Below, one piece after another: positions 22,084 through 34,038 of a stretch of 64,000 nucleotides of DNA. The position numbers and the translations under genes are program-made. Origin of the DNA: Diplocarpon mali (lineage: Eukaryota > Ascomycota > Leotiomycetes > Helotiales > Drepanopezizaceae); the NCBI GenBank assembly GCA_024741835.1, contig JAENRP010000156.1, forward strand, positions 31,938 to 95,937, given 5' to 3'. The notes under the pieces were generated by a model. The model did not search any database and was not told the DNA's origin. It was given only the letters and a program-made list of their open reading frames with translations. Within the stretch, counting starts at the first letter, position 1; every line of letters begins with the position of its first letter.

Positions 22084-24137
22084 TTTCGCGGATGGGTTTT
22101 CTGTTGGTAGGTGGAGTTGAGAAGGCTTTATGTGTTGGTATGTTGAGGTGTGGTTTGAGGAAGTTCAAGAGATTCAGTTATACTTAATGTACGGATAGAG
22201 GAGGTCGTTTCTTAGAAACACGAAGAGAGAGCTAGATGAAGGAATATGTCAGTTGGCGTGGCGTGGCGTGGGGTAACTTTTGACGGAGTGGGGTGGAAGG
22301 AGGGGTAAATTATGGCAATACGAAAGCGGTGAGGCATGAAGGCCAATTCCGAGCGGGAACAACCTTTCTATGCGTACCATTTTCCAAAACGTCCGTACCT
22401 CCAAAATAAATAATTTTGCTACTTGCTTTTCTTTTTCAATGACCGAGTCAACAAAGCCTTTTAATGTCACCTCTTCTCACGTATCCTCCCACCCAACATC
22501 ATTCTTTGGCATACATGCCGGGTTCAGGCTCAGTAGCGTCTCTACTTTTGAGAACTCAAATGTCTCTCTGGCTTCATTAGCATCAGGACTAATTTTAGGC
22601 TGAGCAGCGTTTCGTTTCCACCCACGTTCTACTGATTCGTGGCTCGATTAACGTGTAGCAGAGTATTCGAATACAGGCTTAGCCATCATAAGAGCCTTGA
22701 TGGACATCTCAGAAATAACCCCATCCACGAGAATTCGAAGTCGGCTTCTCGGCACTTTGATAATAGCCGGTAGAATTATATATATTCTACAACAATAGTC
22801 TCGACGAGTTGGAGCTCGCTCTCTCGAACTTGATATATTCACTTGTCCAACGACTTTTGATATTTTTTGTTGTGGGGCTTGATTTAACGTCTTGTAAACT
22901 ATGGACAACGCTCTAAGACCTAGAACCTCCTGGGGAGTAGGCAGAGGTGCCATACGACTTCTGATAGATACTGGCAGAGACTAAGACTTGTTGATTTGTC
23001 TAATGATACGAGCCCCGAGCTAAAGATGAGGCGCACCGGCTACTCACAGCAGAGGTTGAGATGGCTTCAATATGCATCAGATGTCTGTGAAGATTTGCAG
23101 TGCAGAGACTTTGGTTACACATCGCATACCATTATTACTTATTCTCTTATATCAAGAAGATGAATCCTGGCGGGAGACTCTCCGCCCCGATGTCCTCGAC
23201 TTGACGCCCGGAGCAAATCTCGCTTAGCTCAAACATCAAACGATCGCAGATTTCTGTGAGCTCGGCTCGAAGAGAATCGCGAACCGCTGTCGGGGGACGG
23301 TAGCTCGGGCAAAACCTAGATTGATGCCTGTGCAAGTTACGGGGCGAGCGTCTCGAGCAGCACGACCGCCTCGAAGAATCGAAGAGCACCTCCACCTGGA
23401 AGAACAACCTGAACCACGAGCCCGTCCTGAAGGCGCCGTTTCCATGATCGACTCGAGACCAGGCCGGCGACAGCAGGGCCAGCAATCGCAGGAGATTCAA
23501 CAGCAGGAGGAACGGCCGGAAGAAGCGGCGTTGGGATGGCCGGTAGTAGAGAAGGTGGAGGGTCTGTCATTCCGAGACTACGATCGCAGCCCTGTCATCC
23601 GCGTCTCCTGGCGACTCTCGAGCGCAGAGTTAAAACAAACAGCCGTTTTGCCACCAAACATAGCATTTTCACTTGAGTGATGAACGGAATCTGACTACAT
23701 GCGACTTCAAAGTTTATTAACTTGTATAGATACAGATTTGTACATAAGTCCTTATTGTCATATGCCTATTGATAAACATACTGTAGGCTTCAAAATCAAC
23801 CAGTTTCATAAGGCAGTTTAGTCGCGGGAGACAGTAACAACGCTATATTTTGGTGTAAAAAAGGCAATCGAATAGCATCAGCTGACAATTACTGCCACAG
23901 TTCAAAATTGGTGAGCTTACAGAACCGGATTATCAATGCTTGACCTTTGTTTTACGGTCGCTAGCTCTGGTGTCTGCGTTCGGCGATGAGAATAACCACA
24001 AAGGCGCTACCCACACAAAGACCAAGAGCCTTCGAATACAGCTCTTTGTAGGCCAATCCTCCAGGTTATTCGAGCCACTGCCTCCCTAGTAAAACTGAGG
24101 AGATCATCAACTCTACAGACGGAAATCAGACCTCGCC
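22084..24137. other. Intergenic with weak coding signals
   Basis: About 2 kb. A 101-codon ATG frame lies on the minus strand at 22,648-22,953, and glutamine/proline-rich open frames lie on both strands at about 23,150-23,680. None has a domain I recognise or convincing splice sites. The 23.15-23.68 kb segment is GC-rich compared with its surroundings and could be a remnant of an unidentified gene. Confidence 0.4.
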
Positions 24138-26224
24138 ATGGCGGCCCGCAACAACGCGCCGAATTTTTACCAAGACTGGAGAAGCTGGGAGGACATAAAT
24201 AAACCCACTCGACCACCACCTCCCCAAGCACCGAATCCGACCAATGCACAGATCAGGGTGAGTAGCAGTCTCCCAGCTGGACGAGCGCCGATCTAACGCC
24301 CGGCAGCAAAGATACGCAGCGACTCGGGCCATCCCATACGCAGCCCGCGCGAACTTCCTCACCCCAAAGATCCCAGGTATTCTTCTCCCTCAGAACCGCC
24401 CAGTACCTCCTGCTCCCGTAGCGATCCAACCAGCGAACGCGGGCCCTGTTGCCGGAGCGCAGTTCTTGCAACCGGTGCTGGCCAATTTGCCGCGGATCCC
24501 AGGACGGGGAAAGGGAAGCATCAGATCTTGGAAGGCGGTGAAATTCCTGGGAGGTGGTATTGGGGGTAATGGTAAGTGGTTCTCTTAGAATTGTGCGGAT
24601 GTGCTGTGTACGAGCTGCTTGATTCTCGAGATCTTCGAGACTTCATCGATTTTTTTTTTACAGAAAAGAGGAGAAAGAAAAAGAAGATGAAGAAGGGAAA
24701 GGAGAAAAGAAAAAAGAAAAAACACTTCTCTGCGCAGGCTGACCCGTATAGTTGTCCTCTGGAGGTGGACGTCCAAAACAAACGTCCCCGATTCCAACGG
24801 CGTCTCTCTCCCTTTTGACATCGCCGTGAAGACAGCACTCAACCCCTTGAGTGACTTAAGTCTAGAAGGCGGCCTCATGCAGAGATTCCAGATCTCCGAG
24901 CACATCGCCAAACTGCTCGTTCCGCCTCAGGTGATGACCGACCGAGACTGTGCCAACGCTGGAGTGCCCTCTGGCGGCCCTGCTGCTGGGGGCTGGACTG
25001 GGACGGTCCGCCGTCTCTACATGGAATACTACTCCCAGGGGGATCTCCATGATCAATGGGACCAGCGCTGGACGCGGTGAGACGCTGGTCCTGTTTGCTG
25101 CGGAGTTTCGCTCGCTGACGGCTCTCCAGGGGTTTTCCTTACAAGGAGATGACTCTGTGGCACATTTTCGAGTGTCTGCTGCAGGGGATCAGTGTTTTGA
25201 CCTATGGAACTGGCGAGATTGGCTACCATAGGCCTACTTCCCAGGCTGTTGAGCCTGCTTTTGATCCTGCAGCGGACGTGATGGTGCATTTCGACCTGAA
25301 GCCTGAGAATGGTACGTGTAAAGGAACCAGGACAAGAGTTGAGCTAATCTTTCTTAAAGTTATGATCGGCGGTGATCGAAATGCCACACATCCCGAGTAA
25401 GTCAAGCTCTGCTCTGCTTTCTGTGCGAAAAAAAGAATCAAAAAAAAATCATTGAAATACTCTTGAGAAGAACCGTGCTGATTTGACTACTTTGTGATTA
25501 GCATGCCGATTTACAGAGTGAGTCGCCTCTACATCTCGTTGTGCCCAGCTGGCAGTCCCGATGCTGTTGATTGCTGACTATAGCTCTCCCCCCAAGTTGG
25601 CAGACTTTGGACTAGCTATAGATGTTCCAGGGGATCCGGCATCAGCACTATTTATTCCCGGCCCAACTTGGAATGACAATCAACTCAACCGTTCACGTGG
25701 AACGCCGACATACTACGCACCCGTAAGTACAAACTCATTCCAATGCAAGCACTGGAGCTGATACCGCTTAGGAGCAATTCACGCCGTAAGTCGTTGGTGC
25801 AAAAACGGTCTCCCAGTCCCTTCGATCTCTTCAGATACCTGGAAGTCTGCTTGTGTAGAAGCTTAATCTTGATACCATCTCACTGACTCTGTGGCTCTCA
25901 GACGATGGAACTATGCCGATTATGCCGCATCGCCTGTGTGTGGAAGATATGGCACGGCAACTAATGTGGTAAGTCAAGAATCCAAACTTCCGACCTACCT
26001 TTAGCAAACAGAAGGCTCAATCCGTCTCTTTTGGGGGGATGACATGGCCACGAAATTACATTCGGGATCCGGAGGCTTTGTATCTCTGGGTTTTGAGATC
26101 CAACAAACCATACTAACAATGAAAACAGTGGGGGATCGGTGTCATCATGTACGAGTAAGTCCCACCCTGACGCCGCGACAAGACATCCTCCCTACACTCC
26201 ACAAAGGAAAAACAGAATGAGAGA

Positions 26225-26269
<45 letters not shown>

Positions 26270-26899
26270 TCAGCCATCTAACCAGGTACTGCCTTAGGAT
26301 CACATGCCTGTATCAAGTAAATAGCCAGGTGCCCGAAGCCGGGGACCCATTCCTCCCCGAGAACTTCCTCATCAATGGCGATTTTGCTCGCGGCCCTCTG
26401 TTCGGGACCGAACTCCAGGAGTTGCAGAGCTACTCGACCGCGCTCCGGGATCTGATCCACGAGTGTCTCTACGAGGACCCGGCACACAGGCCGAGCCTCC
26501 TGCAGCTGAAGAACAGGATACGGGCCGGCGTCAACGCCTGCAGGGCAGCGGGGGAGACGGTCGACGAGTGGTGGGATCTCGACGCTCCTGATCCCGAGAC
26601 GGTGTAAGTTGCGCATCTCTATCGATACCGCCGCTCGTCCAGCGTCGAGCTGTATCTCTTGGGATATCTGCACACTGCAGCTCTCCATATCCAGCAGTTG
26701 ATTTCCTTGGTTTCCTTCGCGTTCATATCGACTCCCTACCCCGTCTTCAGGCCAAACCCACACCTACCGGCTCACACTGACACGTTCATCTTCTAGACGA
26801 GCTTCTCTAGCTGCAGCCCAGGGTCTGACCCCAGGGGGGAGGATGCCGATAGGTCTCGCCGCGAACCGACCCCGTCGGAGACCGAGAGCCAAACGCTGA
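24138..26899 (+). CDS. Divergent protein kinase, 12 exons, intact catalytic motifs
   Basis: Exons 24138-24257, 24307-24571, 24752-25076, 25130-25311, 25360-25396, 25502-25517, 25597-25722, 25772-25785, 25902-25968, 26129-26154, 26286-26603 and 26797-26899 sum to 1,599 bases, 532 residues. An N-terminal proline-rich region (about 1-120) precedes the glycine loop (FLGGGIGGNGVVLW). Then follow the beta-3 lysine (IAVK), hinge (LYMEYYSQGDL), TLWHIFECL helix, catalytic loop VHFDLKPEN, RLADFGLA, GTPTYYAPEQF, WGIGVIMYE and the C-lobe LIHECLYEDPAHRP. The tail is basic (NRPRRRPRAKR), possibly nuclear-targeting. All catalytic residues are present, but the loop is HFD, non-RD. It is paralogous to 11,960-14,300, and several intron positions are shared. 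Exons of 14, 16 and 26 bases are unusual but keep the frame. Function is unknown. Confidence 0.78.
24656..24725 (+). repeat. Purine-rich tract inside intron 2 of the kinase gene
   Basis: After an oligo-T run (24,650-24,659) there are about 60 bases composed almost only of A and G (GAAAGAAAAAGAAGATGAAG and similar). It lies within the 180-base intron 24,572-24,751. If translated it would give a lysine-rich stretch, but the frame then fails to join the glycine loop, so I treat it as intronic. Confidence 0.6.
26220..26268 (+). repeat. GA microsatellite in an intron of the kinase gene
   Basis: A run of (GA)n of about 26 bases, flanked by imperfect GAGAAGAGAG units, lies inside the intron 26,155-26,285. 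It is a length-variable candidate marker. Confidence 0.85.
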
Positions 26900-27798
26900 A
26901 AGCGATCTCAGCGAGTTCTTGCATGGTGGTGCTGAGGCCTAGCGATGGGCTGCTGGGCCTTCCGTAGGTCCTGTTTTCGCGCCGGCTTGGTGGCGGGATT
27001 GCTTGCTGTATATTGCGTTGGCTGGAGACGTTGTTTCTGGCAGATAAGGAGCCAACAGATTCGAACAGAAGGAAGGGATAGTCTGGTAGAGTGTTTCAAC
27101 AATACACAAAGTAGAAGTTAGCCGCGTGATATGGAATATGGTTTCAATAAATAATCTAACTTATCGAATGGCTTCACAATAAAATGCCTAAGATCTTAAT
27201 TTTCATCTGCTGCTCGGGTATCAAGGCCAGACAATTGACGGGTATCTCTGGTTGGCAGCTTCGGGGCGGCATCTTCCCCACTCCGCCAGATTCTATGGGT
27301 CGAGCAATGAATGCGGTTTACTAAAGCGGGATTCCCATGGTGGTAGAGATTAACGGGTCGGTAGTCGCGAGAGAGTCTGACCGTGTGGATGCTGGCTTTG
27401 GCATATCCTTTGTTTGGGGGACTCGCTTATGCCGGATGCGAAGAAGAGGTCGATATTGAGGAACAAGGAATCACATCCAAGCGGCCAGAGGCATAACCTG
27501 TAGGAGTTGCTTGCGAGGGAATGTATTGTATTTTTCAACCAGTGATGAGCACTAAAACGCGCGGCACTTCACCGAAAAATCTCACACGACCTGAATAAAT
27601 CTTAGCACTTCACAACTGTTAGGAACATATTGTACAAAAAATCAAAGAAAATTCTTACAAAGCGCATTGCAGCGCAAAACCGGCACAGCATAAAAAGTGA
27701 AAACCTACCGCCCCGCTAGATTAGAAAAGATCACAATTCTCGGTAGCCACACACTCTCTCTGTATGCTTCACCTTCTGATAACAGGTGCAAGCCCGCC
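26900..27798. other. Convergent intergenic region between intact and broken kinase copies
   Basis: About 900 bases between the stop of the intact plus-strand kinase gene and the 3' end of the minus-strand pseudogene. There is no open frame with a recognised domain. Confidence 0.5.
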
Positions 27799-29340
27799 CT
27801 ACGAGAGAAATTGATGCGAGGGCATACCACAACGCACACCCCAAGAAGAATGAGGGAAAGGTCGCCGTTTTAGACAGCGCCCTCCGTCAGGCTTGATTTT
27901 TGTGCATTGGACTAGTGCCATTACTCGAGCAACTGGAGCCGGAGCAATGACAGGAGCTGGACCGATGACTGGAGCAAATGGGGAAACAATGTCAGTAACT
28001 TCAGCAGCAGCAAAATCGGGCACAACATCCATCGGCTCGGCCTTCTGGAAATCCTCTCAGCTATCCCCAGCTTTCTTCTCCCCTTGTAGCATGCATCTAT
28101 TCCTCTTGCAATCCTGCACCTCACATCGACAATATTCGGTCTGAAAGCTGGCGTCTCGTAGAAGCACTCGTAAACCAGATCCTTCAATTCCATGCTATAT
28201 TCGTACGCCCGCAATTCCCAGCCAAAGGTGTAGTCCTGTGCTGCCGCGCCGTTGAGCTCGAATTTTTGCAAGAAGGGCTATATGTAGTCGGACTTGGCGT
28301 CGGTGAGAGCAACGAGGCGGTACATAATCACGGCGGCAGACCAGATCAGGGTCCAGGGCCCGAAGCAGCCAGGGAGACGGAGGGGTACGAGTATACCAGT
28401 CTGTGAAGTCCCAGCGCTCGGTGAGTTGCTCTTGGGGTAAGGTTGTGAAAACCATGGATGGAGAGGAGGTAGTGGGGAAACAAGGAGGCAGGGCTTACGA
28501 GTGGAATGTAGCCTACGGTTCCTCCACGCCAGCAACTCAATATTTTGGTATCTGACAAAGAATTCCTCTTTCAAATCCACACGTTCTGCGGCGCCGACGT
28601 CGCCGAGCTGTTAGCTGTTAGCAAGAGTTATCCTTACCACGAAGATCAGATACATCCCTTGCAAAGAGGCGTTACTTGATGCTGGCGGTCACGTCCTCTT
28701 AAGAAGTCTGCAAGTGGATGTCAGTGGCTAGAAGATGAAATGCAAGAAAGTACATAGTCACAGTCAGCTGGTTGATCATCGAAGTGGACGATATGATCCC
28801 ATTTTTGGGGCGGCGGAGTAGATGTGGGATCGCTGGAGAGGTCGTGCCCAATCGCACACGAATATGCCATCCACTAAGCATTCGAAAAGGAGCCAGACTC
28901 AACTCCAAAGACACCCTCTGTCTTGTGAACTTCCGCTACACAATCGAAGCCCTCAAGGATATTCGGCTTACTCTGCAACGCGCTTCTGTAACAAGCCCCA
29001 CGTCGTGCCATTTTCACAGAACACTAGAAACCGCCTGCGATGCAATTGATCAAACGCCGGGTCAAGGCCGTCGTCGCTTCCCAGGTTCAATCTATGAGCA
29101 AGGGCCAGCATCTTTAAAGTTTGTGAAGTCTTGACGGGCCTGAGCTGGCGCATCATTCTATCTTCGTCTGAAAGAATCATTCGGGTTGTTCGCTCGGAGT
29201 TCCTTGACCACGATCCTGTCACCGAAAGCGGGCTGTCTCCCTCCAGCCAGACCGGTCCACTCCCACAAGATAACGATCGCATTGGCCTCTACCTCAGCCA
29301 TTGTGTCGAAGGCCTGTGTACCTGACCGAAACTAAAGGAG
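27799..29340 (-). pseudogene. Degraded paralogue of the divergent kinases
   Basis: Minus-strand fragments in kinase order: a loop region with AIVILWEWTG, a beta-3 IVVKEL (near 29,200), a catalytic-loop remnant VHFDDQPAD (near 28,780, where intact copies have DLKPEN), RGGTVGYIP plus PEQLTERWDF (about 28,520-28,400), LIWSAAVIMY (near 28,340) and LVYECFYETPAFRP (near 28,150). Lesions: a one-base frame change near 29,160, an in-frame TAG at 28,278-28,280, a frame change near 28,080 and a TGA at 28,057-28,059 where a Trp codon is expected. The catalytic lysine is replaced by Gln. The extreme C-terminus keeps a Cys/His motif (QCTKIKPDGGRC ... RCGMPSHQ) like that of the 11,960 copy. The N-terminal exons are not recognisable. 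Confidence 0.75.
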
Positions 29341-30422
29341 GTAGATAGGAAAATTTCTCGCGAAAAATATTAATCGAACTGGATACGAAGCATAGGTAGC
29401 AAGCGCACATGGGAATATTAAGAAACGAAAGGGAAAAAGCACGGCTGTGGCTACTACCACCAGAGGGGAGAATTGGTCCTTGAGCCTCTTCGTCCAAAAG
29501 CAAAGCCACACGCCGGCGTGAGACATCGAGATCGCCGCAGTCACCAACAACAATGCAATGTTTCAAACAAAGCGATCAGTGCTTGGATGGGCGTCAACTC
29601 AACTTCTGGGCCGGAAACATATAGAGCGGGTCTCCATTGTCACAGTTCATAGCTGCACTTTCAGCTCCGGACAAGGCAATGAATGTCTCGTCGATGAGAA
29701 TGACGCTCAATCTTTGCATAGTTGAGTCGTCGGTAAAGCTAATTCATCTCTGGAACACTTCGCATTAGGAACGAGTGGAGTTCGGCGACGGGGTCGGGGA
29801 ATGCGAACAATGAGGAGATGAAGTTTTCCTGACTGGCATGGTGTTGGCTCTAGTTCAGGGGAATTGGGAACGAGAGAATTTTCCGAGCGCTAGTGATTTT
29901 TTACATCGCGCTAGCAGCCGGCCCAATGCTGACGGCCTTGAACATCCATGAGCCGCAGCACAGTACAAGCGCATGTCTTCAATTCTAGAATCTCGGCTTC
30001 ATTGCTCGATATATGATCTTGCGTCGCGCGCGGCGACAGTCAGGTCTGGTACTATCCTCGAGCCGTATCGATTCCTTTTCTCGTTGAATTCAATTTTTTG
30101 CTGCATTCCCGAGTCCTCAACTCCAATTCCAACTCCGTTCCTCACCCACTTCCTCTCCGCCCCTAAACCCCCCCTCTCACCTCCCACCTCACTTCCCCGT
30201 CTTAGCACTCCCGCTGCTTTTATATTCTTCCGCTCATTCGCCGCAGCCGCCCGGGGCGTTGCGATGGTTCAGTCCGAGAGCAGGCAAATGACTAATCGTC
30301 ACGAGTTTTCCCGTCAAACCGCGTAAAGTGGTCCCCGGAGATCCCTGTGAGTCGCGTCCCCCCGAGGCCGCCTTCAGAGTGTGCCGCGTTTGAATTTGAG
30401 AGTAGGCAGAGCTGGGCGTATG
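29341..30422. other. Intergenic, upstream region of the BTB gene
   Basis: A 117-codon ATG frame at 29,973-30,326 (+) is serine/proline/phenylalanine-rich and has no recognised domain; it is probably non-coding pyrimidine-rich 5' sequence. C-rich strings around 30,120-30,200 (CCCCCCCTCTCACCTCCC-like) are typical of fungal promoters. Confidence 0.4.
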
Positions 30423-30430
30423 TATATATA
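30423..30430 (+). promoter_or_regulatory. TATA box of the BTB gene
   Basis: TATATATA followed by GCTGCC lies about 225 bases upstream of the ATG at 30,656. CT-rich sequence (CTTCTTATTTGCATCC) follows within 50 bases, a plausible start region. Confidence 0.4.
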
Positions 30431-30655
30431 GCTGCCTTCCCTCCGGTTTCTTCGCTTCTTATTTGCATCCGGTTTCATTCCCAGATGACGCGATCCCACG
30501 ATCCATCGACAAATTACGACAAATTACAGCAACATCAAGCAACGACAACAGTATCGATATCCACGGCCATTACGACGTAGCGGGTGACCAGGCAGCCCGC
30601 GATACGACTTCATTCCACGTCACAACAGTTAGCAGAACACAAACAGCAGTCGAAC

Positions 30656-31620
30656 ATGTTCAGCCGCAATGTCAGTAAATCTCAGACCGAGAGCTTCTCG
30701 AGAAGCACTCGACACGGAAAGAAGAAGTCCTCGTTTCGAGACCACGCCGTGTCGAAGAACAGATCGGAGAGAAGCACAACCCGCAGACACCCGACCGAGG
30801 AAGCGAGTCCCGCCAACAGGTATGCAACATCTGATCTCAGCATTGGAAACAATCACTAATCGGTCTTTGTCCGCAGCACCTTGACCTCTCCAATCATAAC
30901 CCTCGTCGTCGGTCGTGAACAACGGTTGTTCGCCGCACACGAAGACGTGCTCTGTCTGTCCCCTTTCTTCCAAGCCGCCTGCCGGGGCCAGTTCATGGGA
31001 ACATCCTCGAAACGCATCTTCCTCCCCGACGAGGAACCCGAGATCTTTTCGTCGGTGCTGGAGTACCTCTACAAAGGCGATTACTACCCACGTCTCATAC
31101 ATCGTAAACGAAGTAACCACTGGGAGCTGGAGACCGGGGAGAACGGGGGCAGTGTGGAGAGTACGGTGTATCTGCATGCGGTGGAAGGAGAGCTGTTGAA
31201 GGATACAGTGGTTTACTGTACGGCAGAGAAGTATGGCTTGGATGAGTTGAAGAGGGTTGCTCTGAGGAAGCAGGGTCTGCGTGAGTCTTTTTTACTTTCT
31301 TTGTACACCTGAGATCACTTTGCATCACACTACGCTATACCAAACTCACTCCTTATAAAAACTCCTACTCATAGTACCCCACAGAATCCGGCATACAGTG
31401 CAGCACAATCCTCGCTTCCGCCCGCTATGCCTACGCCAACACCCCGGACACGGACTCCAAACTGCGCGCCCATTACCTAGCCCTCATCATCCGCTCCCGC
31501 AGCACCTTCAAGCGCAGTGGCACTATGCAGATGGAGATGTCAGCTGGCGGATCGCAGCTGTTCTTTGATCTGTTCGTGGCGCTGTGTAATCATGTTGATG
31601 ATGTTGCTAGTGTTGCGTAA
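30656..31620 (+). CDS. BTB/POZ domain protein
   Basis: Three exons (30656-30819, 30877-31280, 31385-31620) give 267 residues. The first 55 residues are basic and serine-rich (STRHGKKKSSFRDH). A BTB fold follows at about residues 58-175: SPIITLVVGREQRLFAAHED, SPFFQAACRGQF, then EPEIFSSVLEYLYKGDYYP and DTVVYCTAEKYGLDEL. The remainder is helical (ILASARYAYANTPDTDSKLR). Fungal BTB proteins of this size commonly act as dimerising adaptors, for example for cullin-3 ligases, but no partner is evident here. The insertion between strand and helix (RLIHRKRSNHWELETGENG) is longer than in a minimal BTB domain. Start and splice sites are supported by frame, and the product is in the usual 250-300 residue range. 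Confidence 0.85.
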
Positions 31621-34038
31621 GTGGTCCTACTGTATTCACATCTGCTGGAGTTCTAGACATTATATACGACTAGGGCCTTGGAACCTGAGGCTGAGTAGGA
31701 TCTAGTGAATGATGACTGACAACTGCTTCAGGGGCTCACCGAAAAGCGTACGGACTAATCACTGATGACTCTCTGCCTCTTCTTGCCTGGACTCTCAACA
31801 CGTCAATATCTCTCAGCAATACACTTCTGGTCGGCTTTACTCAAACTTCTATTCATACTTCAGCTCTACGCTATTGGTCTAACGGTTCTGGCCTGGGATA
31901 GTTATTGATATGATTTTCTTTGATACCATGCATCTGGCGTCTTGCTCTATTCCTTCTACCGAATTTGACTCTGAGCTTGGAAATTGCGATTTGCTTTGGT
32001 CTCAACACACACAATTAAACACAACAAAATAACCGTGTATATCTAGTCGTTCTCCACTGCTGCGATCATATTCATATTGTACTTCTGCTTTTTCATACCT
32101 AGTGCCTAGCGCCAGGCTGCTCATCATCTACGTCTCTTAACACGTCTTACCGTCTGTACCTGCAAATATCACTGATATCACATCTGAAAACAATCCGCCT
32201 TGCGCTCCTCCCTCTGTGTTCTTTACTATTCTGTTGAACAAATCTGCTATCATATCAATATCGTGGGTGCGCATGCTTCAGGTATGCTTGTGGTTCTATT
32301 TCTTTTGATATTTACATCTCCCCTAGGACTCAAAAGGAAGAGGGGGAGGGAGGGCGTAGGAGGGAGAGAAAGAGAGACATAAGTAGAGATATAGAGAGAG
32401 AGAAATACAGGGGGGAAAAGAAGCCGTGTAGTTATTATCACTTTGATATCATCCATCTCTTATTCGTTTCACGTGCTTTAGACGAGGGTTCTCTCTGCTG
32501 CGTAGCTCAGCTATTGAGTGGCTGATTTTCTACTTTGTTTACTTGCTCGTTTACCTGTTTACTTATTCACTTGTTCTTGTTCACTTGTTCACTTGTTTAT
32601 AAAGAGACCAGATAGCGTGAAGTTGGGACAAGAGATGAGCATGCACAATACACAATACGCAATACACTATACGCAACACAAAAAGTAAACATGCAATCTC
32701 ACGACTCTTCAAGGCCCGGTAGGCCCAGATCCTAAGCCAGAGTGTAAGGTTTGATATTAGACACCATTAGATGAGATGTCAGAGGCCCTATATGTAAAGA
32801 GACTGATGAATAGATAAATCCTGCTTAGAGACATTGCTGCGTTGCTTTCTTTTGATCTTTTGATTATTCATCGCGGGTTGCTTGAATAGGTCTGTGTTGG
32901 TCTAGGTAGGTTGGTAGGTAGCTGGGTGGAAAGTTATCGATTGAAGAGGAAGAGGAAGAGAGGAGAGGGGAAGAGGCGGCAGAAAGGCAGTCACAGAATT
33001 ACATATCGCTTGACACCTCACCGCTTGCAATAGGAGTGACTGGCTCCGAACCGCGAATCCGATTTCTTTCTGTTTTTTGGTTGTTCTTTGTCTGAATGGT
33101 TCTTAAACAAGTACAGCTGCAGTACCGTAGAGTAATGTAGAGAACGGGACCTGTTACACTATTATACCTATGACCTCTACTGCACTTTGTTGCAGGCCAA
33201 CAGAAAACACCATATTCGCGTGCGTGCAAGGATGAATTTTTGGTGGGCTGACGAGGTGAATTATAGTTTCATACGGTGTTTGTTTTGCCTGCGAAGACGT
33301 AATCCCCAGCTACAGAGCATGCAATACATGCGCTAGTCCCCTTTTTCCCCTGCATCTCTTGCTTGGAGACTATCCTTCCGATGGACAACTGTAGGAAACG
33401 GTATCAGATATTTCATCCTGATCCTGAGATATGATTTATTGCTAGGTATTTGGTGTAAACTCCACCTGAAAGCTTTCTTTCTGATTCGCCAATCGCATAG
33501 CTGACAGTGAACGTTCCTGGTGGTGATAAATGCCAAGCGAAGCTAAGCCCAGCCCAAGCTAGCGGGAAATGCAGGGGACCGTGCTAGTGGGTGAGTCACG
33601 CTTGGCTTGAGGCTGCTTTTGAATGCTGTTGCGAGCGATTGTGGCGGTTGATGAGAGACGGGGGTCGATTGAGTTTTAGTGCTTCTAGTGCAGTTCTTAT
33701 AGTAGTTAGATGACTAGATAGCTGAATTTTCGGCTGTGGGTAAGAGAGAAAGAATATGTGATACTCAGTGACCGAGATCGGGTGCTGCGATGGTTCGCTT
33801 GGTTCGCTTGGATGTTTTGTTGTGTTGGGGTAAGCTGGTGTGCTGTGCTCCAGTGAACATTTAACATTGGGACCTCGCATTCGATTGCGTACGCAGTAGA
33901 CCGAGGATGAGCAATACCTAGGTCGAGGCCTAGAGCTAGGTCTAGGTCTAGGTTTGGGCAGGCAAGCAAGTGCTGAGTATACTCCAGAGTAAGGGTGCGA
34001 GTCCGGATGCGATAGGCACCTAAGTATGTGGAGAGGAT
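31621..34038. other. Intergenic, 2.4 kb, simple-sequence rich
   Basis: There are no supported genes. A GA-rich stretch lies at 32,329-32,418 and ACTTGTTC/TTTACTTG-like repeats at about 32,535-32,600. A purine-rich block lies at 32,940-32,985 (GAAGAGGAAGAGGAAGAGAG). Part of this will be the 3' UTR of the BTB gene and of the CSN12-like gene. Confidence 0.5.

Noticed and set aside
24576..24818. Lysine-rich frame as an extra kinase exon
   Set aside because: Using it breaks the frame into the beta-3 strand; splicing from 24,571 to 24,752 restores a standard glycine loop.
25589..25596. Alternative acceptor directly before CTCTCCCCCC in the kinase gene
   Set aside because: It can also keep the frame if the 16-base exon is skipped, but the 16-base exon (MPIYR) matches MAPICK in the paralogue, so the acceptor at 25,596 was preferred.
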